Below are positions 26,401 to 38,710 of a stretch of 64,000 nucleotides of DNA, one piece after another. The translations under genes were made by a program, and so were the position numbers. Every line of letters begins with the position of its first letter. The stretch's first letter is position 1. The stretch is taken from positions 102,581,226-102,645,225 of the forward strand of contig NC_034409.1 of NCBI RefSeq assembly GCF_002078875.1, written 5' to 3'. The stretch comes from Numida meleagris. Taxonomy: Eukaryota > Chordata > Aves > Galliformes > Numididae. Under the pieces are notes generated by a model. The model saw only the letters and a list, made by a program, of their open reading frames with translations. It was not told the DNA's origin and did not search any database.

Positions 26401-27861
26401 AGAAGATACAAATGCTTTGAATAAGACAGCCACCTGCCCAAACGAGAGACTTTGTCTGTCGCAGACATCACGTTGTATCTTCATCATTTCCATCATTTCT
26501 CCCCCTCACACCAGCCCAGGACGCGCTCTCAGCAGCTGCAGCAGGTCTATTCAGCATCCTTGCAGCTGAAAATTGGCTCCACGTATAAACAGGGTCGCAT
26601 AATGCAGATGTCTTCAGAAGACACCCACATAGGCAAGAATGCTGACAGACTCCCCGTGTCTGCAGCTGGATGCTGAGAAAACACTTTGACGAGCCCTCCT
26701 CGGTTGAGAGAGGAATTGACATGAAGTATGAGGCTTTCCAGCCCCAAAACCTGAGGCTATGTGGCCCAGAGGACAGCAGAATCAACAGGTCTTTCTCTCC
26801 TGCAGTAGTCCTTGTGTGTGTGCAGATACCACAGCACCAAACCTGGGCTTGAGGAGCTGCCGCCTTTGCTGCTGTTTGGGTCTACACCCCGAGCAGAAGA
26901 ATCCCCAACCCAGGACATTTGCATTACTCTGCTGCTCGCTCCCTCTTGTGCTTGCCAGGAGGCACCATGCATGAGCTCTTCTCTTCCATCCATCACACAG
27001 AGTGATAAATCACCTCCTGGCAGACCACGGCTTGGCTGTTCACTGACTTTGCAGACCTTGAGCATTTGCAGCAGGCAGCTCTCCAGAGGCACTTGGTGCA
27101 CGGCCATCCCCACTGCACATGATGATTCCCACCGGGGTGCCCTTGCTCCCCCCAGGGACTTTGGTGAGGATTTCAGCTGCCGTGGATCCTGAGGGATCTC
27201 AACCAGTAGCAAAACTGTGCTCTTGCTACTGTTGTCAGACCCTGCAGCATGCCAACTGGGCACAAATCATTCTAGAAATAAAGATCTTTTCTGTTTATGG
27301 TACGGTGCCCCAATGTCACCTCTTTAGTGTTTTTTTTCCTCCCACTTCAAGGTGAAGCACACAAGCTGGATGAGACTCAAGCCCAAGGCCATCCTCCCAC
27401 CCTTCCAGCAGCACAAGGTGGGCAACAGAGTCACCTGAAACAAAGTCACTCTTCCTCTCATCCCAAATTTCAAGGAGATTTGGGGGCTTTGAGAAAAGTT
27501 AGGAACTTGCTTCTACAGCTGCACCAAGCTGACAGCTTTGTTTTTAAGAACAAGGTGCAGCCATCTTTTCAGCTGCTCCCACTTCAGGGCAAAACAAGCA
27601 ACAGGCGAAGTGCTGACAAAAAAAAGTCATTAAACTTGTAGGACAGCTCCATTTGAATGGAACAATCCTAGACAAAGGCAGGGAAGATATTATCCAGACA
27701 AGCCCATATTTCATGTCTGAGCTAACAGTCCAGATTAAGAAAATGAACTAGAGGGGCCAGGGCCAGAATGGCAGCAGAAACCTGGCTGCTCAGCAGTGAA
27801 TAAGCAAATGCACCAGCTCGCCTCGCCGGTGTTTCAGGTGCCCAGCAGGAGGAAAAACACT
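20473..27861. other. Long non-coding stretch, few repeats
   Basis: Over 7 kb without a recognisable CR1 copy or gene. An (AATA)n tract lies near 23,600. The block 23,640-23,940 combines CpG-containing and homeobox-type motifs (ACTTAATTAGCTG) and may be a regulatory element. A T-run lies near 22,771-22,786. Open frames up to 193 codons (for example 21,499-20,918, minus) have no motif and overlap frames on the other strand. Confidence 0.45.
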
Positions 27862-27995
27862 CATTGGGGCCAGGCTGGATGGGGCCTTGGGCAGCCCAAC
27901 TAGTGCCTGATCTGGTGGGTGGCAGCCCTGCCCATGGCAGGGGGTTGGAACTAGATGATTTCTGAGGTCCCTTCCAACCCAAGCCCTTCTGTGAT
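27862..27995 (+). repeat. CR1 LINE 3' fragment
   Basis: It runs from 'gggccaggctggatggggcc' to 'cccttccaacccaagccctt' and CTGTGAT, in the CR1 sense orientation. Confidence 0.92.
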
Positions 27996-29934
27996 ATGAG
28001 GATTTTTTGACTTGCTTTTCCATCCAGCAGTGGTCAGTACTTGCCTGACACACCGGCCCTGCACTGATCTGTGTGGAACTCGGGAGGAGAGGAGGAGCTC
28101 CCAGCGTTTGGGGTTCCCAGCAACATCCCTCCACCCCAGGAGGCTTCATGGCATTAACAGCTTAGTTCTCTTTAAAAGTAAATAAAACTAAAAGGCACCA
28201 CAAATCAGATGGGAACAGATAGAGAAGTTGGTAGGGCTAGGAAAGGGGCTAAGGAAAGCCCTCTCCCGACCAGAAAAACCACAGACAGCTTACCTGTCAT
28301 AGCCCAGGGGGTCTTCTCTGAGAGAAAGAAGGTAATAAATGTCTTTCTTGCACTTGTTAAAAAACGAATTCTGATATCACATTTTGCACCTGGCTCCTCG
28401 TTTTCCCCTCAGCCTCCTTCCCCCACCACTGAGGCAATGGGTAAGAACTCAGGCCAGATCCTAACCTGCAACATGGAAGAAAGGTGAGGGAAGGGGACAA
28501 CACACAGGATTCCCCCGTTATGTCAGCCTCTGGGCATTCAGTCTGACTTCGAGGCAAGAAATGCACAAGACTCAAAACTGTTCTTTTCCTAGACTAAGAG
28601 AGAACGGCATTTATCAGCATTAAAATATAAAGAGCAGAGATACATTTTTTTATTTTATTAATTTATTCCTGAGGACAAACAGACAAGGGAAAAGGTCTAA
28701 ACCCAGAAATGAACCATAAGGGCCAGCACCAGTGTAACTCCAACCACACAGGCCCCTCGAGGGCCTACATCAGGCACACCCCTTCCTCATGCAGCTTCAA
28801 AGGTACATCCAGATGGGCATGTCCCTCCGCCTCTCCACACCAGGCCAAGTTACTGCCTTCCAGTGAACAGAAATAGAAAAGATACCTAGTTTCCTCGGTA
28901 AACCACCGGTTGGTATATCTTTGTCTGAAGTCATAACACTCCATAAACATTTAGCAGTTTCTTTCCCCTGCCTAGCTCCTTCCCATAAGCTTGGAGCACC
29001 CAGAAATCCTCGTGCTAACCACAGACGGCCCAAGCAAGCTGAGGTGAGCAATGCAACTAGCGAGTTCAAGTGCCTCACAGTCACATGCCTCAGCAACTGC
29101 CTGCAGAAAACCGTGCACAGCCCTCTGCAGCTACACGGGGCCTTTAACATGGAAACTAATTCACCCCTGTCCTGAGGCACAAAAAACTGCACCCACAATA
29201 TGGACATGGTTGGCGATGCAATCTGCTTCTCTCTCCCCAGGACTTTTCCCAGGCCAGCACGAGCCCTGCACACAACCTACACTCATATCTATCTATGATG
29301 TGTAACAGTGAGCTGCCAAATTTCAAGTTCACATTCTCTGAAGAGAACTGCATGCAGTCATCACAAAAAGTGGTGCAGCCCATCAGAAATTAAGTAAGAG
29401 GAGAATCAGCACTTGGTTACCGCTGTACTGGAGGATGCGGTCTCTTATGCCCTGGAACACGCTCACAAGGACACGAAATCCCTTACACCACACTATTCAG
29501 CACAAGGCCTGTGCCTTTGTGCTTGTATGGCAAGCCACCAGAAATCCCATACAAATTTCTAGGCATCACCATAATACACTAAAAAAAGAAAGGGAAAAAA
29601 AAAAAAGCATCTCCCAGGAATCCTAAAAATGCATCACATGCCCCAACCACAAACTACTACAAAGCAGTTGCAGCTGTTTAAGGGAAACACCTTCATTTGT
29701 GCAACGACTTGAAACAGTGAAGCCCCAGGTAGCAGTGAGGCAAACCTTTTCTTGTGATGAAGCCAAAATTCGCTTCTTCCTTGAACTGTGGATATGCTGG
29801 AGATGGATAGAGGCAGCCAGACAGCACCTGAGCAAGGCTCACATTGGCTAGCTGCTGGCCAGGAAGGTCAGGGCCATGGACCGACCAGAAACCCACAGCT
29901 GCCACCACCACCAGCAGCAGGGGCAAAGCAAAGC
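27996..29934. other. Non-coding, nothing recognised
   Basis: AT-rich simple sequence near 28,645-28,670 and an A-rich run near 29,581-29,607. No gene is supported. Confidence 0.5.
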
Positions 29935-30316
29935 ACTGGGCTTGTTCAGCCTGGAGAAGAAAAGGCTCTGGAGAGACCTCACTGTGGCCTTCTAGTACTT
30001 AACAGAGCTTATACACAGGAGGGAGGCAGACTTTCTATGTGGTCTGATAGTGATGCGACAAGAGGGAATGACTTGAAAAGAGGAGAGATTTAGGCTAGAC
30101 GCTAGGTGGAAGCTCTTTCCTCAGAGGGCAGTGAGGCGCTGGCACAGGCTGCCCAGAGAAGCTGTGGTGCCCCATCCCTGGAGGTGCTCAAGGCCAGGTT
30201 GGATGGGGCTCTGGGCAGCCTGAGCTGGTGGGGGCAGCCCTGCCCATGGCAGGGGTTGGAGATCGATGGTCTTCGAGGCCCCTTCCAGCCCAAACCATTC
30301 TGTGATTCTATAATCA
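29935..30316 (+). repeat. CR1 LINE 3' fragment
   Basis: CR1 blocks in order: 'gttcagcctggagaagaaaa', 'aggcgctggcacaggctgcc', 'aaggccaggttggatggggc', 'ggccccttccagcccaaacc', then CTGTGATTCTATA. It is closely similar, in the opposite orientation, to 34,551-34,772. Confidence 0.95.
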
Positions 30317-33300
30317 CCCATCTCACCTGGTTCTCTCCAGAACGCATTGAGTGCAACTCTCTGCCACCAGCAGACACGAAATATGAGTTGAAAGCTGAAC
30401 TGTTTTCATTTGCGAAGCATGGATGGCAGTGTGAATTGCCAGTAGACAATTCTCTACAGCACAACATAGTGCATATCTACTCTCGCAGACCTCTTTCAGA
30501 AAGGATGAGTGCCTTGTGTCTACACACATTAGGAGGGTTCCAGACGAATAACCACAATTAATCCATCACTTAAACTCCTAATCACTTCTGGGCATGCAGC
30601 ATTCCTGGACATCTGTTAATAACACATCTTTTCTTATGCCTTCCTCCTTATGAAAATTTAACCAAGAAAAAAAAAATTGAAAAAAAAAAATGCTCAGGTA
30701 GCATCAATTACCTTATTTAAAGCTGCAAGGAAGAAGGACTCACTGCCGAGGCCCCATCTGCCAAAGCTATTTGCCATTGTGGGCTCAGGCTGGGGTTTGC
30801 ACCAGCAAGCTATCCCAGCAGACAGCAGTAAAGATGGGGATCTAGGCAGTATTCAAGACACTTCAGCTCTATGTCTCACTTAATAGCTTTGAGAAAGACC
30901 TTTAACACTGATTTCTTTTTTAGTTTATTAACAGGGGAAAGAATATTCCAGCGTGACAAGCCCTGAAGCTAAAAGTACAAACCTATAATTTGAGCTCAGT
31001 AGCAGTTGGTATAATTCAGATCCTAGCCACAATGAGAGGTCCCCAACTTTATCAACAATTATTACTCACCAGACACACAAAACAGCTTTGTTCCAAACTA
31101 AAAGCCACAACTGCAGGCAGCAGTAATTGCTACCAAAGGCAAAATACATAAAGAACAGCCTTACCGTAGAAAGTGCTCTCCAAAGGGAAATATAGGAATG
31201 GACACAACGGTCCTACCATCTTCACCGACATCTTCAAAAGCAAGTAAACAAAAATAAAAAAACAAGACTGCATATGCCAAAGGAGGGGCTAATACAGAAA
31301 GGGCATCACAAAGAGGCACTTGTTAACTATTCTGGGCTTAATGCACGCTTAATGAAACACTCTGTTCATTAGTTATTGAACTCCCATTGGCAGTTTCAGG
31401 GAAAGCTACACACAGGAAAGATGAAATGCAATCAATTTATCTCGAAATTGCATACATTTCCATGCTAATCCTCAGCAAGCTCTTCCCAGCTGATATCAAA
31501 CAGCAGATCCATTAATACTAAATGCTCACCTTCTTTTTTACTGAACTACTTACCTAAGCAAGCCTCAAATTAAAAAAAAAAAAAAAAAAAAAAGGGTATT
31601 TGTACAAAGCAATTTACTTGTCTGGTCTTTTTATATTCATTAGCTCTGCACTTAATTATTTTGACAGGTAACTGTGTCAGCTCAAGTTTCCTTAGTCACT
31701 ACCCTTTGCAAAATGAGAGCGTGAAGCAATCACGTTTTTAACAACTGCACGGCCTAGAGCAACAGAATAAACTAAGTTTTCTGAATCACGAGGTGAAATC
31801 CCGATCCCACTGACTCCATTAGCTAGCAGTCCTGCCATCAAATTAATCCAACTCGTATGACTTTCCCAGGAGACAACAACGGCCAAGCGAGGAAACGTAT
31901 TTTGCCAGTAACAAGTCTGGTAGGATTTAGGTGCAGTTTTTCATTAACACAGTATGTACACTTAGCACACGTACGTGTGCATTTTTAACACTTGCCATAC
32001 AGGGAGCATACAGTAACCAGAAGCCACTTTTGTCATCCTCTTTTGTAGGAGCGCAACAGGTTTTCTCACTGTCACATGCCAAATTTTCAGAAAAGGTTTT
32101 CCTTGGCACACCCCATACATTACACTTCAGCATCCCCCTTCTCCCAGCAACAGCCTCACCTCAAAACACTTCTCTAGCAGTCCACTTTCTGCACGGTTTT
32201 GCAATTTAAAAAAAAAATTTTTTTTTTTGCCTCTGTCACTTGATCTTGCCTAATAGTTCAGGGAATCTGAGTTGCTCCGGGAAGATGTTCAACCTGTTTT
32301 TGCTCTCTGTCATACAGCTTGGTCACTGACAGTGCTCCACCTTGCTGCATAGCAGATTGCAAATCCTTCCCATCAAATGCAAGCCCCCCTTCAGCAGCAT
32401 GATGGCAAAGGCACATCACATGAAGGGAAAAATAAATTAAAGCCAGCCATACCTGTAGCTGGGGGTTTTGGTTTTTTTGAGGGGATGCTGATTTTTGTTT
32501 GTTACTGGATACCAGTTCTAAAATTGGCTCTGAAATTGTGTCAATGAACTGCACTACCCAAACACTAGGGCAGGTCCACAGTGAAGGAACAAGCAACACG
32601 TAGAGGCCTCACATGAGTTATGCAGATGTGGATAAAAACAGACAGGGCATGAATTAAGGCTTTAAAAATAACAATTTCAAAGAGCACCAGCACTCTCCAG
32701 AAACTCGGTGTGCAGACAGGAAGCAGTACTCCACGGGCTTTGTGATACACTGTTGATAAGCACAAAGCAAAGTGATTTGAGGAGCCGGTGCAACCCACCC
32801 CATGAGACGCCGGCCTGGTGCGTGGAGGGATGGCCCCACTGCACGGGGTCAACAGGGGACTGCGCCCACCCCACTCTGAGCCAGGAGATAACAGCAGGCA
32901 CACAATTTGCTTTGGAAGGAAAAAGGGAGCCAAGCGTGATGGACTAAGGCAAGAGATGATTCAAAACAACAAAGATGCTGCCGCTAAAACGGATGGGCCT
33001 GCATCCAAGCAGGAACTGCTCACATGTGCTCAAAGGCCAGTGCCTGGCTCTCCAAGCACCTTCCTCACAAAGGGTGGAGAGCCAGACACAGGGTTGATGT
33101 GATTGCAAATTCAGAGGGTTGAGGTGGGCTACTGCACAAAATACTGCAAGAAGAAAGTCAAAACACAAAGTGGCTCTCTCCTAACAGCATCACACATTTT
33201 CTCCCTGTCTTCCTCTATGTGTAAAGAGGGACAAGATAAAGAAGATCAAGGTACTCATGTACTGGCTGACTAACACTGATAAAGCAGCAAGTCATGGACA

Positions 33301-34550
33301 AAGCATTAGGCCACAGCTTTCCGGCATGAGGTCTTAAATCTTCAGATGGTTTCAGTGAGAGATGTTTTCCAGCTGTGGTTCAGCTTTCGCCTAGAGATAT
33401 GCAGTTGCTCTACAAAGGTAGTTCCTAAGAGTACTTCTACGACAAAGGGAGAGGAAGCTCCAGGCATCCTACAGTGCTAGCGTCAGTGAGGCTGAGATGA
33501 AACAGCAGAGCACAGACTGACGGGGATGCAGGATTGAGATGGGTCCCGCATTTGGGAAAAAGGCTCCTTTCCTTTGGCAGCTGGGTTGCAGCTCTACCAA
33601 GCAAGCTGTGGAGCACACGTGGCTTTACCTGGGGAGTGCAGAAGAGCAGTTCCTCTTCGAAAATGTGTTTCTAAATGAAAAGAGAAGTGCCTTTTCCCAG
33701 AAAGCGAGAAACACTGCTGCAGCCTCTCCGTCCTCCTCACCAATAGAGGGGCAAATCTGCCCCCACCAACGAAGGAAAGAGGGTCTGGATGCAGACCATC
33801 TCTGCATCCAAGCCTTTGCCATCATTCTGCAAAGAGGACAGCCCTGCCCTTCAGAAATGCACACCCTTTGCCCATGCAAAGTAGCCATCAATAAGCTCCT
33901 GATCGCCTCATGAGACATCACTTCTAGGGAGGCGGAAGTACACTGCCAGCATCCGTGACGTGAGAGCAATAATTTTAAAGTGATGCTTGATGCTTCTGTG
34001 ATTAAGATATTTTCAGGTGCTTGGAATCTTCTTCAGAAAAGTCAGCCTCTGAATAAAAAAAAAAAAAATAGAAAGAGAGTCGTGACTGTTCTGAGCTCAG
34101 ATGCATGCATGTAATCAGTTCAGGTGTTTAAATGATTTATCCACGAGGAAGAAAACTGTTCCTAATCTTAGGAACAGAGCATATGAAAGGGAAAAAACGA
34201 TTAAACATAAAGACATGCTGAATAATGCGAAGCCGTACAGTTCTCTGATGCAGAAGGCAACTGTGGCCAAATGTTTCTCAAAAAAATCTTTTAAACACAA
34301 TGTGTTCCAAATATGCATATTATTGCAGTGCGGACTGCAAAATTCAAAACACACAAAATTGCTGTTGTTTCCCAGCTATAAGGCAAAATTATTGTTTTCA
34401 GAGAAGCTTACTATGCTTACATGAGTGCAGGTGACATCCCGCCCTCAGGACCAGGCCATCTCCCCTCATCATTTATCTGCAGACATAAACACTTGCTTTT
34501 CTTCCTCCATCTTGCCTTTCTCCTCCTCTGTGCCACTTTTCAAGGCCAAA
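30317..34550. other. Non-coding; A/T homopolymers
   Basis: It contains an A22 run (31,572-31,593), an A10-T11 perfect inverted run (32,208-32,228) and an A14 run (34,055-34,068). The AT-rich block 31,330-31,560 is repeat-free. No gene is seen. Confidence 0.5.
32208..32228. repeat. A10-T11 self-complementary run
   Basis: Ten A are followed directly by eleven T. This is a perfect inverted repeat with no loop and can extrude or mispair. Confidence 0.9.
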
Positions 34551-34772
34551 GAATCATATCATAGAATGGTTTGGGCTGGAAGGGGCCTTGAAGACCATCG
34601 ATCTCCAACCCCTGCCATGGGCAGGGCTGCCCCCACCAGCTCAGGCTGCCCAGGGCCCCATCCAACCTGGCCTTGAGCGCCTCCAGGGATGGGGCACCAC
34701 AGCTTCTCTGGGCAGCCTGTGCCAGCACCTCACTGCCCTCTGAGGAAAGGATTTCTCCCTAACAGCTAACAC
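34551..34772 (-). repeat. CR1 LINE 3' fragment
   Basis: It starts with a CR1 tail (GAATCATATCATAGAATGG) and contains 'gggctggaaggggccttgaa' and 'ctccagggatggggcaccac'. It reads right to left and ends near 'ctccctaacagctaacac'. Confidence 0.95.
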
Positions 34773-37600
34773 GGTCAGCCCTCAGGCACACAGCCCCTTC
34801 CTTCCAGTGCCTGCACCTTTCAGGCAAGAAGTTCTTAACACAAGCCTGCTGCAGTGTTAATGGATTGGGGATCTTGCGCCAGATTGCAGATGCCTAGTTG
34901 TTCTAAAGGCTTGGCTTTAGCCACTGAAATTAATGGAGAAGGTCAAGAAAGAGGTGTGTTTATATTGTGCACTGGAGAAAAATAAAACTACATGTCCTGC
35001 TGCCAAGATAGATGTACCTTCACAATGCTGAAGCCCAGCACCAGCACCTTTATTTAGCAAGGCTTAACCAATTAAGCTGATAGCACAGCATGCACTGGTA
35101 GCTTCTGAGCGTGCAAGAAAATTGGAGTTTTGACTCGAGCAAACCATCTAGCTCTCCTCCCGCTTTGTTGTCAACTCTCTCTGCTTTCCCACCCAGCACT
35201 GCTTGCCGTGGAGGTGGGATACAGCTACAGAGAACAGCCTGCTCCTCTGCACACCATCCAAAATCCTTCCTGCGCAATATTGCAAAGGCTGGGCTGACTA
35301 CAGAGAAAACAAAATCCCCACCTTTGTAAAGGAGACCCAGTAAGAAGTTCAAGGTATTTCAATTTACTTCGAGCACCTACCAGCTGCCGTTTCAATCATT
35401 TTGTTTCTATAATCTGGGCAGCATACCAAGGACCACAAAGGTTTGGGCTTAAGTTTCATTTAAAAACCATCTTGCAGGAGACAAATCGTTCCTCCATTTT
35501 ATTAAGCAAAAGCCGTAGGCTGCTGACAATGCTATTACAGGCGGCAACATCAGTGGAACATTCATATATATATATTTATATACATAAAGTAAATAAAGAA
35601 AAACATTAGGCTGGAAGGTTACTAACAGTAATAGAAAGGGAGACCCTGGAGACCTTCTGTTTGCAATTCCTTTTTGTGCAAGCCAACACTTAAAGTCTCA
35701 GATTCCCAGGCAACCTACAAACCATTTTACGGCATCACTGCACAAACCAATCCCACTATCCAGTAGAGCAATTTATAAGGGAACAACATTCCCATTACTT
35801 AGAAGATTCTTCACAGAGCAAGGAGAAAACCCACAATGCAGATGCATCAACTTCTGAAAGTAACGTTGGCTCAAATTGAGTTATAATGGGAAAGTGACCT
35901 GTTTTGACGCTGAAGGTCTTTGGCATTACTGCTCAGAGCAAAACCATCTGTGAAAGTGCAAGAGAGACCCAGTTTCACATGGAGCAGCAGCCAAAGAGAT
36001 AATAAATATATTAAACAGCCTCCGGCACCGCAGTCTGCCCAACTGCTCCCAGACACGGGGAATCCTGGGTCCCCAGCCCTCGTAGGAACAGTTCTCCAGC
36101 CATAACAACTCTTCGTTTCACGTCTGCTTTCAGCCTACATCAGCCCTTTTACTCCTTGCCCAACTGCACTTTTGTCGTTAGCTCTGGTTGTAGATACAGA
36201 TGAGATAGCACTTCCATTCCGCTTTTTTTTTTTTTTTTTCTCCTCAACTAAAGTGCCTTATGCTGTAACTCTAACGGTAATTACTTCAGGGGTTGAAATT
36301 TCCTGTTCTCACCGCAGAAGTACACATCTGAAGAAGATCTGCTTGGTCATTTAAGGTTTTTAAATGTATTTTCAGATAAGACCAGCTGTGTTTCTAACAG
36401 TAGCTAAAAAATACAGAATTTAAGAAGGGAAAATTTGATATGATGCTTCATGTTTTAGTCAACAGCCTGCCAAGATGTAAACCTTCGGTTGCTCTGGAAA
36501 CTGTAACTTGGACACAACCACGTCTATACATCAACCCTCTGGCTATAAATGAAAACACATCAGCAACACCACAACACTCAGGTGACAATGACTTCTAACA
36601 GCAAGCGTTGTGTTCTGATGTTCACCTGGGGAGGCTGCATCCCATGGAAGAGCTCAGGGGGTAGCACAGACCTACCATCCTGACCATGAGCCATCAGATG
36701 AAGGAGATGGGAATGCACGTGGTTACTGGCAGGATGAGTCAGGGGTTTGAACATAGTGGTACTTCCTGTATTTGAGTGGTGCCGGTCACACCTCGGCTGG
36801 AAGCAAGGTCTCCTGCCGAAAGGAGGGCTCAGAGGAATGCAAACCTGGAGGATGAATGGGACGTGGCTGGGGCACGGCGCCTTCAGCTGCTGGAGCTGGG
36901 AACAGAGTGAGGGGGATGCTCCAAAGAGGAGAGGGAGGAAGCGCCGGGTGCTCGTGGAAGAGGGTTTGACACAGCACAACGCGAGAAGCCAGATTAAGAG
37001 AAAGGGAAGGAAAAAAAAAAAAAAAGGAAAATATTGCATACGTAGGCGACGGCCTGAGTGCTGGTTGCTGTGGAAACCGTAACTTTGAATTCTGTGGCTA
37101 AAATCTCTAGCATTTCTATTTATACCACACCGCTCACTACAGCACGAGAACTTTGTACGAGGCACAGACAGCACTGGTGTCTAACAGGTTCTGTCAGAAC
37201 CCCAGTGGGGAATGTACTACACCAGTGGTCCCATCCAACAATGCACCATGAGATCTTCCCAATGCTCCCGGCCACAAAATGACTGCACAATCCCCTCCAG
37301 TAAGATCCATCCCACCCCCAGCAAGGCCAGGTCCATTACTGGAGAGATGCTGAGTTGGACTCGCACAAACCTGGCCAAAAAGACCATTTAAAACAGCAGC
37401 ACATCTTGTTTCTTCTAAGGCAAATGGCAGTCAGCCTTGCTTCAGTTTATGGAGGGACAGTTCTCAAAGCCTTAAAGATGATGAGCGCTGTATTTATTCA
37501 AAGACTCCAAAATATCATTCGGTCATTAAAGCAAGAACACTGTGACAAAGAGGTTACCAATTAAGCGCTGGTTGGGGAGAACCCCCCTCAAAACGTTTCC
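34773..37600. other. Non-coding, nothing recognised
   Basis: A short TA-rich tract lies near 35,562-35,590 and a T17 run at 36,223-36,239. Long minus-strand frames around 36,578-37,174 have no protein motif. Confidence 0.5.
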
Positions 37601-38454
37601 TTTTCACGTCACGCCATACGAAGAACGCGGGACCATTGCCTAGGAGGGACGGAGCCACCCGCGCCCCTCATGGGCCGCATCGTACCCGGGCAGCACCGCA
37701 TGGCAGCGTGCCACGGCCACCCCGGCACACGCACGGCGCCCACCGCGGGATCACGCGCCAAGCCAGCATCGGCACCGTCGCTAAGCTCCCTCCCAGCCCG
37801 AGCCGTACCGCGCCGCTTCCCGCAGCCCGCGCACAGAGCGGCCCCAGCCGAAGCGCTCGAGGTCTGCGAGGAGAGCCCACGCAAAGGCTGAGCGAAAGCC
37901 GCGGCGCTTCCCAAGGTCACTCGCAGCGCCCGGCCCCGCGGGACCGTCCCACGGGGCGCAGCGGGACGAGCGGTGCCCCGCGGGGGGTTGCCAAGGGGCC
38001 GCGGGGAAGGTGCCCCGCACGCCCTTGTCCCGGCGTTTATCCCTCCGCACGGACGCGTCCCTGAAATTGACAGAAGCCCTTTCACGGCGCGGGGAGGGGA
38101 GGAGATGCTCTGACCGCGGATGGGGCGCCCGAGCCACCACCACCTCACGCCTCGCGGCTGCTCCTCATTCATTCCCACGCGCTCTTTGAGCGCAGCGCGG
38201 CGCGGCACGGCGCGGCCACCCGCTCGCCGCCGACTCCCTTCCAGCGCGGCACCGGGCCGCCCGCTCCCGTTCCCCCGGCACCTCCCGCCCCGCGGGTGCG
38301 CCGCTCCGGGCGCCCGTTAGCGCCGTGCCCGCGGGCAGCCCGGCGGCGGGGTGACGCCTGGGGGCCGCGATGCTCGGGGACGGCACCGCCGGCCCGAACC
38401 GCGAACAAAAGCGTGGGCCGCGACCGGGCGTCCACCCGCTCGCCCACCCGCTCA

Positions 38455-38472
38455 CCCACCGTTAACGGTGGG
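38455..38472. promoter_or_regulatory. Perfect 18-bp palindrome with back-to-back MYB-type cores
   Basis: CCCACCGTTAACGGTGGG is its own reverse complement. The centre CCGTTAACGG holds two overlapping MYB-type cores (TAACGG, one per strand). It lies about 130 bp into the putative intron, inside the CpG island. Confidence 0.5.
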
Positions 38473-38600
38473 GAAGCGCGGCCCGCCCGAGCCCCCCAGC
38501 GCCGGAGGCGGCGGGGGGCTCCAAGCCGCCGGGCCAGGAGCGCGGCGCGGCGCGGCGCTACGTCCCGGGGCGGGGGCGCAACCCGCCCGCCCGCACTCAC

Positions 38601-38710
38601 CTGCCCGGCCTCGGCGCCGCCGCCCGCCCCGGGAGCCGCTGCCCGCCGCCGCCGGGCGCCCGCCGCTCAGAGCGCGCCGCCACCAATAGGCGCCGCTGCC
38701 ATATTGTTAC
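38601..38710 (-). other. TIAM1: Putative non-coding first exon (TIAM1 by synteny)
   Basis: On the minus strand the exon would end GGGCAG with the intron starting GTGAGTG (plus-strand 38,600 and below), a near-perfect donor. The upstream edge is estimated from the YY1-like motif (minus strand AATATGGCAGC, around 38,695-38,705), a motif commonly found just downstream of TATA-less starts. The motif contains an ATG opening an 11-codon upstream frame (38,702-38,667) that stops well before the donor. Start position and gene name are inference; the donor is directly seen. Confidence 0.4.

Larger units (their letters stand above)
1..38600 (-). other. TIAM1: Probable first intron of TIAM1 (inferred from synteny)
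   Basis: No exon is visible across this stretch on either strand; the only long open frame belongs to a CR1 retroposon. A consensus splice donor on the minus strand (CAG then GTGAGT) sits in a CpG island at 38,601, so transcription from that island would run through this whole region as intron. In vertebrates the order TIAM1 (minus), SOD1 (plus), SCAF4 (minus) is conserved, and SOD1 lies 19 kb to the right on the plus strand, which points to TIAM1. The donor and island are seen in the sequence. The gene name is inference. An unannotated non-coding RNA starting at the same island is the main alternative. Confidence 0.4.

Noticed and set aside
36578..37174. 198-codon minus-strand frame with hydrophobic stretch
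   Set aside because: The hydrophobic part is encoded by an A/T homopolymer region; there are no conserved residues or splice context.
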